Positions 36,852 to 45,819 of a stretch of DNA of 64,000 nt are shown one piece after another. A model generated the notes under the pieces. That model saw nothing but the letters and a program-made list of their open reading frames with translations. It did no database searches and was not told the DNA's origin. Position numbers and translations under genes: made by a program. The stretch comes from Flavobacterium shii (GTDB lineage Bacteria > Bacteroidota > Bacteroidia > Flavobacteriales > Flavobacteriaceae): contig NZ_JAOZEW010000014.1 in assembly GCF_025847235.1 (NCBI RefSeq), positions 1 to 64,000 on the forward strand. The letters run 5' to 3'. Position 1 is the first letter of the stretch, and each line of letters opens with the position of its first letter.

Positions 36852-37577
36852 ATGATAACCATTAACAAACTTTCTAAAATTTTTAGATCCGAGGAGTTAG
36901 AAACCAGTGCATTAAATGAAATTACATTAACTATTAATGAAGGTGATTTTGTATCTATTATGGGACCATCGGGAAGCGGAAAATCAACTTTATTAAATAT
37001 CATAGGATTACTGGACAGTGCGTCAAGCGGAAGTTATCTATTACTAAATCAAGAGATGATCGGATTAAAAGAGAAATTTAAATCGAAAGCCAGAAAAGAA
37101 AATATTGGGTTTATATTTCAGAATTTTAATTTAATTGATGAATTATCGGTTTATGATAATATCGAATTACCGTTGATTTACAATAATGTTCCATCATCTG
37201 AAAGAAAGAAGAAAATAGAGAATATTGCAACTGTATTGGGGATTTCGCATCGATTAAAACATTATCCGCAACAACTTTCGGGAGGACAACAGCAACGTGT
37301 AGCCGTTGCGAGAGCTTTGATAAATGATCCTAAAATTATTCTTGCTGATGAACCTACAGGAAATCTGGATAGTAAAAACGGAAATGAGGTAATGGAATTA
37401 CTTACCGATTTACATGCCAATGGCGCAACTATACTTATGGTAACACACTCGGATTATGATGCGTCTTTTTCTCAAAAAACGGTTTTAATGAAAGACGGAA
37501 TTATACTTTCGGAAAAAATGAATAACAGAAATGTAGATGTATTAGTTTCTAATTCTAAAAAACTGGAATCATGCTAA
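36852..37577 (+). CDS. ABC transporter ATP-binding protein (MacB/LolD type)
   Basis: The 241-residue ATPase shows Walker [11 protein letters not shown] loop in FIFQNFNLI, signature [15 protein letters not shown], Walker [14 protein letters not shown] and H loop VTHS. The N-terminus [20 protein letters not shown] and the 20-residue tail after the H loop fit the MacB/LolD/FtsE class. It overlaps the FtsX-type permease gene by seven bases, so they form one transporter. The system probably exports a molecule or acts mechanically on the envelope, under control of the divergent NtrC-type pair. Confidence 0.92.
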   Translation: MITINKLSKIFRSEELETSALNEITLTINEGDFVSIMGPSGSGKSTLLNIIGLLDSASSGSYLLLNQEMIGLKEKFKSKARKENIGFIFQNFNLIDELSVYDNIELPLIYNNVPSSERKKKIENIATVLGISHRLKHYPQQLSGGQQQRVAVARALINDPKIILADEPTGNLDSKNGNEVMELLTDLHANGATILMVTHSDYDASFSQKTVLMKDGIILSEKMNNRNVDVLVSNSKKLESC

Positions 37578-39982
37578 AAAACTGGATCAACATATTTTTT
37601 TATCAGATAAAAAACAATAAGTTTTTTACGGCTTTAAATGTTTTAGGTTTGAGTATTGGAATTGCAGGATTAATTTTTGCCACTTTGTATTGGAATGAGG
37701 AGCATTCCTATGATCAATGGAATCCCGGGAAGGATAAAATTTACACTGTCCTTAATAATATTGGTGGCGGTAATGTTTGGGCTGTAAATTCGGCCGTTCC
37801 AGGTCCAATCTTAAAAGCAACTTCTTCGAATTTACAGGATTATTGCTACTTTACAACTAATTACAATAAAGAAACCATAGAATATAATGGAAAAATAGAA
37901 TTAGTAAATAAGATTTTCTCAGCACAAAGTAGTTTCTTTTCTTTTTTTCCTTTTGAATTTATTCAGGGTAATAGAAAAAGTGCTCTTCATGATCGTAATA
38001 GTATGGCTATTTCTGAAGAGCTTGCTTCTCGCTTGTTTAAGAATGAAAATCCAATGGGAAAGCAGGTTAAGTATGCTGGTAATTTCTTCATTGTTCGCGG
38101 CGTATATAGTTTATCACAAAAATCATCTGTGATGCCCGCTGCAGTTACAACTATAATCGAAGAAGAGCTGGAAAAAAAGAAGGATAGCTGGGGATTAAAT
38201 TTCGGATTAATGCTAAAGCTAAAAAAGCAAAGTGATACAACTGCTATACTCAAAGATTTAAATAATATTTATGTTGAAAATAACTTTAAAAAACAGGCTA
38301 AGGAAGAAGGAATAACCTATGAAGCATTTTTAAAACTGTATGGTGAGCCAGTAAAAGCCAAATTACTTCCGCTTCCTAGTGTGAGACTTCATTTAGGAAA
38401 TTACCCATTTCCGGAAGGAACAGCAAATCTTCATTTTCTAAAAATTTTAATGGGGTTATCAATACTTATTTTACTGTTATCTATTGTAAATTATATTAAT
38501 CTAGCTACCGCAAACGCTGTAAAACGCGCTAAAGAAGTTGGAGTAAGAAAAATAGTAGGCGCTACAAAACCGCAAATTATTACTCAATTTGTATTTGAAA
38601 CGACTTTAATTACGCTTTTTTCACTTTTATTGGCACTTGTAATTGTAGAACTTTCATTGCCTTTTTATAATTCACTTTTGGCAAAAAATCTGGTTCTTAA
38701 AGGTGCTCAATTTTATGTACAATTAATCTTTATTTTTATAATTGTCATTTTAGTTGCTGGAGTTTTACCTGCTATATATGTTTCTAATTTTGAGCCTTTG
38801 AAGGTTTTAAAAGGGAATTTCTCTCGTAGCAAAAGCGGAATTTGGCTTAGAAATGGTATGCTGATTTTTCAATTTGCTATAGCGACATTTTTCATAATTG
38901 GTTCATTCATTGTATATCAGCAGGTAAATTATATGGCCAATAAAGACTTAGGTTTTAAAGGTGCTCAGGTAATGGATATTACCTTTAAACCTAAAAAAGG
39001 GAAAAATCAATTAGAAAGATACAAAACAATAAAACAAGAGCTTTTAAAAATAAAAGGCGTTCAGGCTGTTTCGGCGGGAGTATTTTCTATAGGAAACGAT
39101 GTTAATTCGTGGTCTGGAATGCATTATAAAGATAATAAAGAGGTTATTGCACAGCAAATGGCAATTGATTTTGGAATGCTGGATGTTTTAGGTGTACGAA
39201 TAATTAAGGGAAGGGATTTAACAAATAAAATTGCGTCGGATAGTATTAGTAACGTTTTACTGAATGAAGCTGCTGCAAAAACATTACTGGAAAAAGACCC
39301 TATCAATAAAGAAATTATTTGGGAAAATAGAAAATTAAAGGTAGTTGGAGTTGTTAATGACTTCAATTATTTTGGACTTCAAAATCGTATTGCACCAATG
39401 ATTTTCATGCATATCACAGCATTTGACTGGATACAAAAAGATTTACTTAATATTTCGGTTAAAATTGCACCTCAGGATATGCCTAAAACGATTGGCGCCA
39501 TAGATAAATTCTGGAAGGCTAAAGTAGATGCTGAATATCCTTTTGAATTCAATTTTGTAGATAGAAGCTTTGCTCGAACTTATAAAGAGTATCAAAATCA
39601 AAGTCAATTATTTTCGCTCTTAAACGTGATTGTTATTCTTATTGCTGTGTTTGGATTATTTGCCTTGGCTTCTTTCTCTATGGAACGTAGATTACGCGAA
39701 ATTGCGATTAGAAAAACACTAGGAGCAGAGACTAATGTTTTGCTCAAGGAATTATCCAAGCAATATGTAATCTTTTGTATAATAGGATTCATAATAGGGA
39801 TTATTCCCGCGTATCTCTTATTGCAACAATGGCTCGATTTCTTTGCTTTTAGAATAAATATTCAGGTATTCCCATTTATAATCGCTTTTGTCTCTTTATT
39901 GTTTTTAACGCTTACAATTGTTTTGGCAAAAGCATATCAGGTTACCAAAATCGATATTTTGAAGTATTTGAAATATGAATAA
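37571..39982 (+). CDS. ABC transporter permease, double FtsX/MacB type
   Basis: The 803-residue permease has two copies of the MacB_PCD plus FtsX unit, with membrane segments near residues 20-40, 290-315, 340-365, 385-405, 430-455 and three more after 680. Each half has the FtsX signature, for example AKEVGVRKIVGATKPQII and later REIAIRKTLGAETNVLL. This two-in-one length (about 800) is the common Bacteroidota form, where one gene replaces a dimer. It pairs with the ATPase at 36852. No membrane fusion protein or outer membrane channel gene is adjacent. Confidence 0.9.
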   Translation: MLKNWINIFFYQIKNNKFFTALNVLGLSIGIAGLIFATLYWNEEHSYDQWNPGKDKIYTVLNNIGGGNVWAVNSAVPGPILKATSSNLQDYCYFTTNYNKETIEYNGKIELVNKIFSAQSSFFSFFPFEFIQGNRKSALHDRNSMAISEELASRLFKNENPMGKQVKYAGNFFIVRGVYSLSQKSSVMPAAVTTIIEEELEKKKDSWGLNFGLMLKLKKQSDTTAILKDLNNIYVENNFKKQAKEEGITYEAFLKLYGEPVKAKLLPLPSVRLHLGNYPFPEGTANLHFLKILMGLSILILLLSIVNYINLATANAVKRAKEVGVRKIVGATKPQIITQFVFETTLITLFSLLLALVIVELSLPFYNSLLAKNLVLKGAQFYVQLIFIFIIVILVAGVLPAIYVSNFEPLKVLKGNFSRSKSGIWLRNGMLIFQFAIATFFIIGSFIVYQQVNYMANKDLGFKGAQVMDITFKPKKGKNQLERYKTIKQELLKIKGVQAVSAGVFSIGNDVNSWSGMHYKDNKEVIAQQMAIDFGMLDVLGVRIIKGRDLTNKIASDSISNVLLNEAAAKTLLEKDPINKEIIWENRKLKVVGVVNDFNYFGLQNRIAPMIFMHITAFDWIQKDLLNISVKIAPQDMPKTIGAIDKFWKAKVDAEYPFEFNFVDRSFARTYKEYQNQSQLFSLLNVIVILIAVFGLFALASFSMERRLREIAIRKTLGAETNVLLKELSKQYVIFCIIGFIIGIIPAYLLLQQWLDFFAFRINIQVFPFIIAFVSLLFLTLTIVLAKAYQVTKIDILKYLKYE

Positions 39983-40335
39983 AGGTTCTGAGTTGCAAAG
40001 GTTCTAAGGTTTTTTAAGAAATAATGGGACAAAGATGTAGGAGAGACTAAGTTTGAGTAGATAATCTATAGAATAGCGTATATACTCAATTAATCTTATC
40101 GCAATCTTGTCACTCTCGCGGAGTCGAAGAGCAATACTGATTTTCGATTAAGTTTATCCTTTGCGAACTCTTATTAAGCATAATTTAATACGCAGATGAC
40201 ACGGATTCGTCAAAGATGAAAACTCGGATAAGAACGGATTTTTTCTTATTGTAATTTTAAAAAATCTATTTTTATCTGTGTCTTTATGAAGTAAGTCCAT
40301 ATCATCTGCGTTTCATCTTTATAATACTTATGCGT
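39983..40335. repeat. Intergenic region with dispersed-repeat remnants
   Basis: No gene is seen here. It begins with AAAGGTTCTGAG and CAAAGGTTCTAAGG, the same words as in 62319-62455. Further on, CGCAGATGA (40191-40199) and TCATCTGCG (40302-40310) form an inverted repeat with AAGATGAAA/TTTCATCTT nearby. These look like decayed copies of intergenic repeats. Confidence 0.45.
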
Positions 40336-41763
40336 TTAAGGCATCATCGCTTTTGAGACTTCAATAAATGAATCTGTGTAATGATGTCCTCCGTCCAGAT
40401 ATATAATTCTTGCACTCTCCTTTGAGATATGTTCGATAGGAAGGTCATCTTCGTCTTTCCCAAAGAAACAGATTGGATGTATATCTGTGATTTTATTAAT
40501 TTCATTTGGTACTGAAAGTCCTGCTGGAGCATCGCCTATATTAAAGAGTTCCGAAACATGAACCTCAAAGTCGGTATCTTTTGACGGTGATAATAAACCT
40601 ACTCCAGATATGTTCTTTTTAAACTTTTCGGGTAGTCTATTGTATACAAACGGCATAACATCTGCACCGAAGGAATATCCCATAAGTATAACTTTTTCCT
40701 TTTTCCACTCTTCCAGATAAGTTTCTATTATTCTGGCTACATCTACTGTAGTTTGTTCTGGGCTTTTTTTCTGCCAAAAATATTTAAGTGCATCAAGACC
40801 TATTACAGGTGCGCCTTTTGAAGCAAATGAAGTTGCCATTTGTTGGTCAAAATCTGTCCAACCACCATCACCAGAGATAAAAACAACCATATAAGGACTT
40901 ATTTTACCTGCTGCAGAATTTGTGACATGGAGTGGGAGGTTAAGATTTTTTGCTACTCCTTCGGGAATAGATTCATCTTTTTTTTCCAATATACTGTTAT
41001 ATGCCAGCATAAATTGTGGCAACCAGTTTTTTTCTACACCATAACCGTGTCCAACTTTGGCAAGCGATATTACTTTGGCATTAGGCACATCTTTAAGAAA
41101 AGCTACTGTTGCCTGGTAATTACATACTTGATCTGTTTGTCCTTGCAACGATATAAAGGGTGTCGCTAGATTTTGAGCTGGACCTAAATCATATCCTTTT
41201 CCATTGGCTAACTTGGTATTAATAAATTTTCCTGATCCCAGACACAAAGGTTTGTCTATTTGTATGTCGGGACAAAAACCCATTGCTATCCCTGCACGAA
41301 AAGTGTTTTGAGGTGCTTGGGCAACCAATCCATAAACTAAAGTTGCACCTGAGGAATATCCCAAAAGTACCGGTATAGTATAAGTTTGGTAGCCTAATTT
41401 TTTTTGCACAAACTGACTCATACGTTCAAAGTCGGCAGCAGGGTAGAGGCAAGCCGATTTGCTTTTTTTCATGTATTTAAATACCTGACGAATATCTACA
41501 CCAATAATCAAAGTGTTTTCGTTTTTTAGATGAAGTGCAATTCCTTCAATTCCTTTATTCCAACCTCCATCTCCCGAAATACAAATAACCACATCGGTAA
41601 CTGTTTTAACAGGTTTATAAAGCGTAAGGTAACCAAACCCATTACAAGCAAGTGTATCTTTTTGTATCATAGGAGTTGCCGCAGATACAGCATGAGATAA
41701 CATTGAAAATACTACTGCAATTAAGATTTTATCAATTCTGATAGACTTTATTTTTTGTAACAT
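40336..41763 (-). CDS. Exported AcvB/VirJ-like protein with two hydrolase domains
   Basis: The 475-residue protein has an N-terminal signal (IDKILIAVVFSMLSHAVSA) and two VirJ domains in tandem. The first has CISGDGGWNKG and nucleophile GYSSGATLVYG. The second has FISGDGGWTDFD and GYSFGADVMPF, with a His in LDGGHHYTD at the end. In Agrobacterium and Rhizobium AcvB/VirJ proteins act in the periplasm, and AcvB cleaves lysyl-phosphatidylglycerol. A role in cleaving aminoacyl lipids here is an inference from that family; no lipid lysyltransferase gene is in the window. Confidence 0.82.
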   Translation of the reverse strand: MLQKIKSIRIDKILIAVVFSMLSHAVSAATPMIQKDTLACNGFGYLTLYKPVKTVTDVVICISGDGGWNKGIEGIALHLKNENTLIIGVDIRQVFKYMKKSKSACLYPAADFERMSQFVQKKLGYQTYTIPVLLGYSSGATLVYGLVAQAPQNTFRAGIAMGFCPDIQIDKPLCLGSGKFINTKLANGKGYDLGPAQNLATPFISLQGQTDQVCNYQATVAFLKDVPNAKVISLAKVGHGYGVEKNWLPQFMLAYNSILEKKDESIPEGVAKNLNLPLHVTNSAAGKISPYMVVFISGDGGWTDFDQQMATSFASKGAPVIGLDALKYFWQKKSPEQTTVDVARIIETYLEEWKKEKVILMGYSFGADVMPFVYNRLPEKFKKNISGVGLLSPSKDTDFEVHVSELFNIGDAPAGLSVPNEINKITDIHPICFFGKDEDDLPIEHISKESARIIYLDGGHHYTDSFIEVSKAMMP

Positions 41764-41879
41764 AATATATTTAAGTTTAACCGTTTACAGATCTGTTTAT
41801 AAAATAGATACAGATTTAAAGTTACTATAATTATATGATTTATTGTTAACCCATTTCATATATTTATTTTAGATTTTAA

Positions 41880-42240
41880 AACTTTGCGAACCCACAATAA
41901 ATCTTTATGAACTTCGCGGTTAATTTTTTTGCCACAGATTTAAAGGATTAAATATGTTTGTAAAAAAATTAGCCACGAATTACCACTAATTTTTATTTAA
42001 CTAAAAAACTACTAAAACCTTTGCATCCTTTGCGTAAATCTTTGCGGACATTGCGGTTAATTTTTTGCCACAGATTTAAAAGATTAAAAGGATTTAATAT
42101 GTTTTAAAAAAAAGTTAGCCACGAATTACCACTAATTTTTATTTAACTAAAAAACTACTAAAACCTTTGCATCCTTTGCGTAAATCTTTGCGGACATTGC
42201 GGTTAATTTTTTGCCACAGATTAAAAGATTAAAAAAACTT
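41880..42240. repeat. Tandem intergenic repeat, unit about 146 bp
   Basis: The words GCGGTTAATTTTTTGCCACAG recur in essence at about 41916, 42053 and 42199, and AGCCACGAATTACCACTAAT at 41971 and 42117 (146 bp apart). The block in between (ending CTTTGCGTAAATCTTTGCGG) is nearly identical in both units. No gene is present in 41764-42253. Confidence 0.85.
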
Positions 42241-42253
42241 TGTGTTCAATTTT

Positions 42254-42811
42254 TTATACTCTAAGTGAACCACGGAATCCTCTAACGGCATAGTAAGAAT
42301 CGGCACCATTATGATACACGAATACAGTACCGTAGCGATAATCGCAAAAGATAGCGCCGCCAAGTTTTCGGATATCTACGGGTGTTTTAATCCAGCTTGA
42401 AGATTTTGCATCAAAGTTTCCAAGTTGTTGCAAAGCTTTATATTCTTCCTCTGTTAGAATACTAATCCCCATTATAGCAGCCATATTTATAGCACTATTT
42501 TTTGGTTTATGTTCTTTTCTTGCTTCTAGTGCTTCATGATCATAACAAATACTTCTGCGCCCTTTGGGAGTTTCGGCCGAGCAATCATAAAAAATGTATT
42601 CATCTGTATTCTTGTCATGACCAATAACGTCTGGTTCGCCTCCAGTTTCTTCCATTTCATTAAGCGACCATAATTTTTCGGTATTTGCTTCGAGTTTTGT
42701 TTGTATTTTGAGCCATTCAAAATCTTCATGACGCTTTTTATTTTTCTCAAAACGGGTTTTTAATGTGTTAAGTAGTTCTTCAGATTGTTTTGGTGATAAT
42801 TCTTTTTTCAT
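42254..42811 (-). CDS. DUF4256 family protein
   Basis: The 185-residue soluble protein matches the DUF4256 plan: LNTLKTRFEKNKKRHEDFEW at the start, TGGEPDVIGHDKNTDEYIFY, CSAETPKGRRSICYDHEAL and the end VFVYHNGADSYYAVRGFRG. The function of the family is unknown. It is the last gene of an ArsR-SRPBCC-DUF4256 operon (six bases after the SRPBCC gene), a gene order often met in Bacteroidota and Bacilli, and is likely under ArsR control. Confidence 0.88.
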   Translation of the reverse strand: MKKELSPKQSEELLNTLKTRFEKNKKRHEDFEWLKIQTKLEANTEKLWSLNEMEETGGEPDVIGHDKNTDEYIFYDCSAETPKGRRSICYDHEALEARKEHKPKNSAINMAAIMGISILTEEEYKALQQLGNFDAKSSSWIKTPVDIRKLGGAIFCDYRYGTVFVYHNGADSYYAVRGFRGSLRV

Positions 42812-42817
42812 GATTTC

Positions 42818-43285
42818 TTAGTTTAATTTATTTGCGATTTCTTGTAATCGGTTATGCGCCATATTTAAACCTTGAGCAAAAGGCAATTTCAGCATTTGAT
42901 CCCGATGGGCAACAGATTTATATATGCTATGTATTGTAAGTTTGCTTGTATTATCTGTCAGTTTTTCAAATTCCAAAAACTCTAGTTGAACGCTAAAAGG
43001 GGCGTTTTCCATTTCAAATGTTCTTATAATTTTCTGATTTTGGATGAACTCATGAATTGCACCATTGGCTTTAAATACAATGTTTCCCTTGGCATCGCTT
43101 GTTTCGAATTGCCAACTTCCATGCTTTTTATTTTCGAGTTTCAGTACTTTAGTTCCCATCCATTGTTCTACAATTTTAGGCTCAGTATATGCTTTAAAGA
43201 GTAATTCTAATGGTAAATCAAATTCCCTTGTAATCGTTAAGTCCTGCTTACTGTTCTCGGCATTAATTTTTGTTTTTTGTTCCAT
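42818..43285 (-). CDS. SRPBCC domain protein (AHSA1/CalC family)
   Basis: The 155-residue protein has a single AHSA1-type START-like fold: ITREFDLPLELLFKAYTEPK at the start, VEQWMGTK, and the long C-terminal helix GLNMAHNRLQEIANKL. The family binds hydrophobic ligands in a deep cavity. It follows the ArsR-type gene after two bases and precedes DUF4256, so the three genes form one operon and it may be the ligand-binding partner of the stress signal. Confidence 0.88.
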   Translation of the reverse strand: MEQKTKINAENSKQDLTITREFDLPLELLFKAYTEPKIVEQWMGTKVLKLENKKHGSWQFETSDAKGNIVFKANGAIHEFIQNQKIIRTFEMENAPFSVQLEFLEFEKLTDNTSKLTIHSIYKSVAHRDQMLKLPFAQGLNMAHNRLQEIANKLN

Positions 43286-43287
43286 AG

Positions 43288-43611
43288 TTAGATAATGTCT
43301 TTATAATTTTTCATTATTGTTTCTAATTTATTGAATCGGTCATCCCACATTTGACGGAATGGCTCAATAAAATCGGCTACATCTTTCATCTTTTTAGCAT
43401 TAATGTGATAGTAAATTTCTCTACCATTTTGAACCTGTTCCAATAATTCACATTCTGTTAATATTTTTATGTGTTTTGAAATAGTTTGTCTCGATGAGTC
43501 AAAATTTTCAGCTATTGCACCAGGAGTCATTGCCTGTATTGCTACTAAACTAAGTATTGCCCTTCGGGTAGGGTCGGCTATTGCCTGAAATACATCTCTA
43601 CGAATATCCAT
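43288..43611 (-). CDS. ArsR family winged-helix repressor
   Basis: The 107-residue protein is a compact ArsR/SmtB winged helix: [19 protein letters not shown], then [20 protein letters not shown] as recognition helix and [15 protein letters not shown] as wing. No metal-binding cysteine pair (ELCVCDL) is present, so it belongs to the metal-independent group paired with SRPBCC proteins. It heads the operon to 42254. Two palindromic sites in its promoter are probable operators. Confidence 0.9.
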   Translation of the reverse strand: MDIRRDVFQAIADPTRRAILSLVAIQAMTPGAIAENFDSSRQTISKHIKILTECELLEQVQNGREIYYHINAKKMKDVADFIEPFRQMWDDRFNKLETIMKNYKDII

Positions 43612-43615
43612 ATAT

Positions 43616-43661
43616 GCTGTTATTTAACTGCTAATATAACGCAGTTATTTGACTGCGCAAA
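43616..43661 (-). promoter_or_regulatory. ArsR operon promoter with two 16-bp operators
   Basis: On the minus strand a -33 TTTG (43661-43658) and a -7-like TATATTAG (43638-43631) are 19 bp apart. GCAGTTATTTGACTGC (43641-43656, plus-strand reading) fills the spacer and GCTGTTATTTAACTGC (43616-43631) covers the end of the -7 element and the start point. Both have arms GCAGT/ACTGC or one change from it, 25 bp apart. Confidence 0.7.
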
Positions 43662-43856
43662 ATATTTTAGCAAAAATTTAAACCTTAACTAACTAGTTTT
43701 TAATAGTATTCCGTTTTCAGTCTCAGTTTGAGTGAAATTCTTGTGATTTTTCCTAATCCTAATGTGTTCTTTTTAATTGATTAAAAAAACGATATGTAAA
43801 TTATTAAAGAGAATAAACTCATGACATTATCCTGTTTTTTAGACAATGTTCATAAC

Positions 43857-43937
43857 TAGCCCAGATAGGAGCGGTATCCTTTTTATCTCGTTTTTTTAGA
43901 GATAAAAAGATATAGCGGATAGCTGGAAAAAGCTCCA
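43857..43937 (+). repeat. Structured intergenic element, copy 1
   Basis: An 81-nt element begins CTAGCCCAGATAG and ends GGATAGCTGGAAAAAGCTCC. Its centre folds into a long hairpin (TATC and TTTTTATCTC pair with GAGATAAAAA and GATA, with one bulged C). A second copy lies at 59020-59098, with compensating changes in the stem. Here it stands between the ArsR operon promoter and the gene at 44031. Confidence 0.8.
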
Positions 43938-43989
43938 AATTCGGCTAAAATGTATTCTTAATTTAGGTTTATTTCTCTCAATAAAAATA

Positions 43990-43997
43990 TACCTTTG
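43990..43997 (+). promoter_or_regulatory. -7 element (TACCTTTG)
   Basis: TACCTTTG matches TAnnTTTG and lies 33 bp before the ATG at 44031. No convincing -33 TTG is seen. Confidence 0.5.
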
Positions 43998-44030
43998 TGA
44001 TATATTGATTATCTACAAAAACATAATTTT

Positions 44031-44594
44031 ATGGATTATGACAAATTTATTTTCTGCCTCGAAGCTGTTCGAGATGTAGAAACTGAGACAACTACCGAAG
44101 TTGTTAAAAACCTAGAACAACTGGCTTTTGATCAAGGTATTACCAGCATTCATAAAACTTGTGATACTATCGAGGGACTGGAAGATAGTTTGAATGCTTT
44201 GCTTTATGATGATCATAACTTTAAGGATTACGAAATAATATACTTGGTGATGCCAGGGGAGGCAAATAATGTATGCCTAAATGAATATTATTACAGTCTG
44301 GAAGAAATTGCCGAGATCTTTGAAGGCAAAATGAAAGGTAAAATTTTACATTTTGCCAATGCAAAAATATTGGATTTAAGCCAGGAAGAAGCACAATACT
44401 TTCTTGATATTACTGGAGCACGTGCCATTTCGGGCTATGGTGCTGCATTTAATAAAATAACAAGTAGCAGTACACTTGACAAAGCTTTCTTTAGTTTGTG
44501 TCAGGATGAGGATGATGTAATCGAAATCGTTGAAGAATTACACCAGAAACACTATGACCTTTGCAAGCACCTCGATTTTAGATTGTATTATTGA
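44031..44594 (+). CDS. DUF6642-like protein with caspase/CHAT-like features
   Basis: The 187-residue acidic soluble protein starts MDYDKFIFCLEAVRDVETET and has an alpha/beta core: YEIIYLVMPGEANN, then GKILHFANAKIL, then YFLDITGARAISGYG and LDKAFFSL. This order resembles caspase-like (CHAT, DUF6642) folds, where the HFANAK position would carry the catalytic Cys and ISGYG follows. Here Ala stands at that place, so it may be inactive or a binding protein. The family assignment is from memory of the pattern. It is a single gene with its own promoter and a terminator 135 bp behind. Confidence 0.5.
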   Translation: MDYDKFIFCLEAVRDVETETTTEVVKNLEQLAFDQGITSIHKTCDTIEGLEDSLNALLYDDHNFKDYEIIYLVMPGEANNVCLNEYYYSLEEIAEIFEGKMKGKILHFANAKILDLSQEEAQYFLDITGARAISGYGAAFNKITSSSTLDKAFFSLCQDEDDVIEIVEELHQKHYDLCKHLDFRLYY

Positions 44595-44728
44595 TTTTAA
44601 AGAATTTAGGAATCCTAATGCAATATCGGATGCTCTGGCAAAAAATAAACACCAACATAAAGAGAATAAAAGCAAGAAATGTTTTTAGGAATAATAAAAA
44701 GGGAAGTAGGAATAGAAGATTATATTTT

Positions 44729-44768
44729 AAATGCAACTTAACCTTACTTAAATTAAGTTGCATTTTTT
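44729..44768. terminator. Bidirectional terminator between convergent genes
   Basis: The perfect 13-bp arms AAATGCAACTTAA (44729-44741) and TTAAGTTGCATTT (44753-44765) are followed by T on the right and preceded by A on the left. They stand between the gene at 44031 and the SMR exporter. Confidence 0.85.
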
Positions 44769-44783
44769 TACTTACAAGTTGCA

Positions 44784-45110
44784 TTAATGTGACACCGATT
44801 TTAAGCCGATGATAGAGCCTACTAATGTTGCAATAAAGAACAATCTCCAAAAGTTTGTTGGGTCTTTAAATACAAAGATTCCCACTAAAACTGTTCCTAC
44901 AGCTCCAATTCCTGTCCATACCGCATATGCTGTTCCGATTGGCAGTGTTTGTGTACTTTTAATAAGTAACAACATACTTATAATAAGCGAAGCCAAAAAA
45001 CCTCCGTACCATAAATAAACATCATTTCCTGTTGCTATTTTTGCTTTTCCTAAACACGAAGCAAACGCTACCTCAAATAATCCCGCAATAACCAAAAGAA
45101 TCCAATTCAT
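44784..45110 (-). CDS. sugE: SMR family exporter, SugE/Gdx-like
   Basis: The 108-residue protein has four membrane helices and the essential Glu13 of small multidrug resistance transporters (AGLFEVAFAS). The stretch LPIGTAYAVWTGIGAVGTVL is the mark of the SugE/Gdx group, which exports guanidinium or quaternary ammonium cations in exchange for protons as an antiparallel dimer. I see no guanidine riboswitch upstream. It is 73 bp downstream of a Crp/Fnr gene on the same strand. Confidence 0.88.
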   Translation of the reverse strand: MNWILLVIAGLFEVAFASCLGKAKIATGNDVYLWYGGFLASLIISMLLLIKSTQTLPIGTAYAVWTGIGAVGTVLVGIFVFKDPTNFWRLFFIATLVGSIIGLKSVSH

Positions 45111-45183
45111 ATTTTTATACTTTAATATGGCAAAGATCCTTAAGGGAAGTCATTAAAAATTTAACAAATGATAAAAAATAATA

Positions 45184-45747
45184 CTATTTTATTTCGGCTC
45201 GTATTCGGCTTAAACTTACTTGGGTAATACCGAGATAGGAGGCAATATAACCTAATTGTACTCTTTTTATTAAATCGGAATTATTGGTTATTAGTTCATT
45301 ATATCTTTCGGACGCTGTTTTAAATTGTCTCGAAATTAGCCTTTCTTCTGTTTTTATGAGTTCTTTTTCGGCAAATTTCCTTCCCCAGTTGGCAATATGA
45401 ATATCTTGTTCAAACAATCTTTGTAGATTTTCTGTTTTTAATTCATAGAGTTCGCAATCTTCCAGAAGTTCTATATCTTCATAGCCTTTTTGCTTTTCGA
45501 CATAGCTTTTCATAGAAATGATTGTTTCTCCTTCTTTTACAAAACAAAAAGTGACATCAATATCCTTTTGAATCACGTAAGCTCTTACAATTCCTTTTTT
45601 TATAAAATAGATATTTGTCTCTATTTTGCCTGCTTTCAATAAAATATGCCCCTTTGGATAATTTACCTGAGTAATATTATCTTCTAAGGCTTTCTTAGAG
45701 CTCTCTGGTAATTCGAATATCCGATCAAGAATAATATTGATGTTCAT
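45184..45747 (-). CDS. Crp/Fnr family transcriptional regulator
   Basis: The 187-residue protein has a cyclic-nucleotide-binding-type fold (YPKGHILLKAGKIETNIYF, about residues 28-47) and a C-terminal HTH (QLGYIASYLGITQVSLSRIR). It has no iron-sulfur cysteine set. It ends unusually soon after the recognition helix, as in many small Bacteroidota members. It lies upstream of the SMR exporter on the same strand and may control it. Confidence 0.85.
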   Translation of the reverse strand: MNINIILDRIFELPESSKKALEDNITQVNYPKGHILLKAGKIETNIYFIKKGIVRAYVIQKDIDVTFCFVKEGETIISMKSYVEKQKGYEDIELLEDCELYELKTENLQRLFEQDIHIANWGRKFAEKELIKTEERLISRQFKTASERYNELITNNSDLIKRVQLGYIASYLGITQVSLSRIRAEIK

Positions 45748-45819
45748 TTATGGGATTATTAATTTGGAATTTTCCAATTGCTTTAAAACTCAATTACTAA
45801 TAGGATATGGATAACGATT

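Noticed and set aside
41880..42240. CRISPR array
   Set aside because: Units are about 146 bp with no short repeat-spacer alternation and no cas genes in the window.
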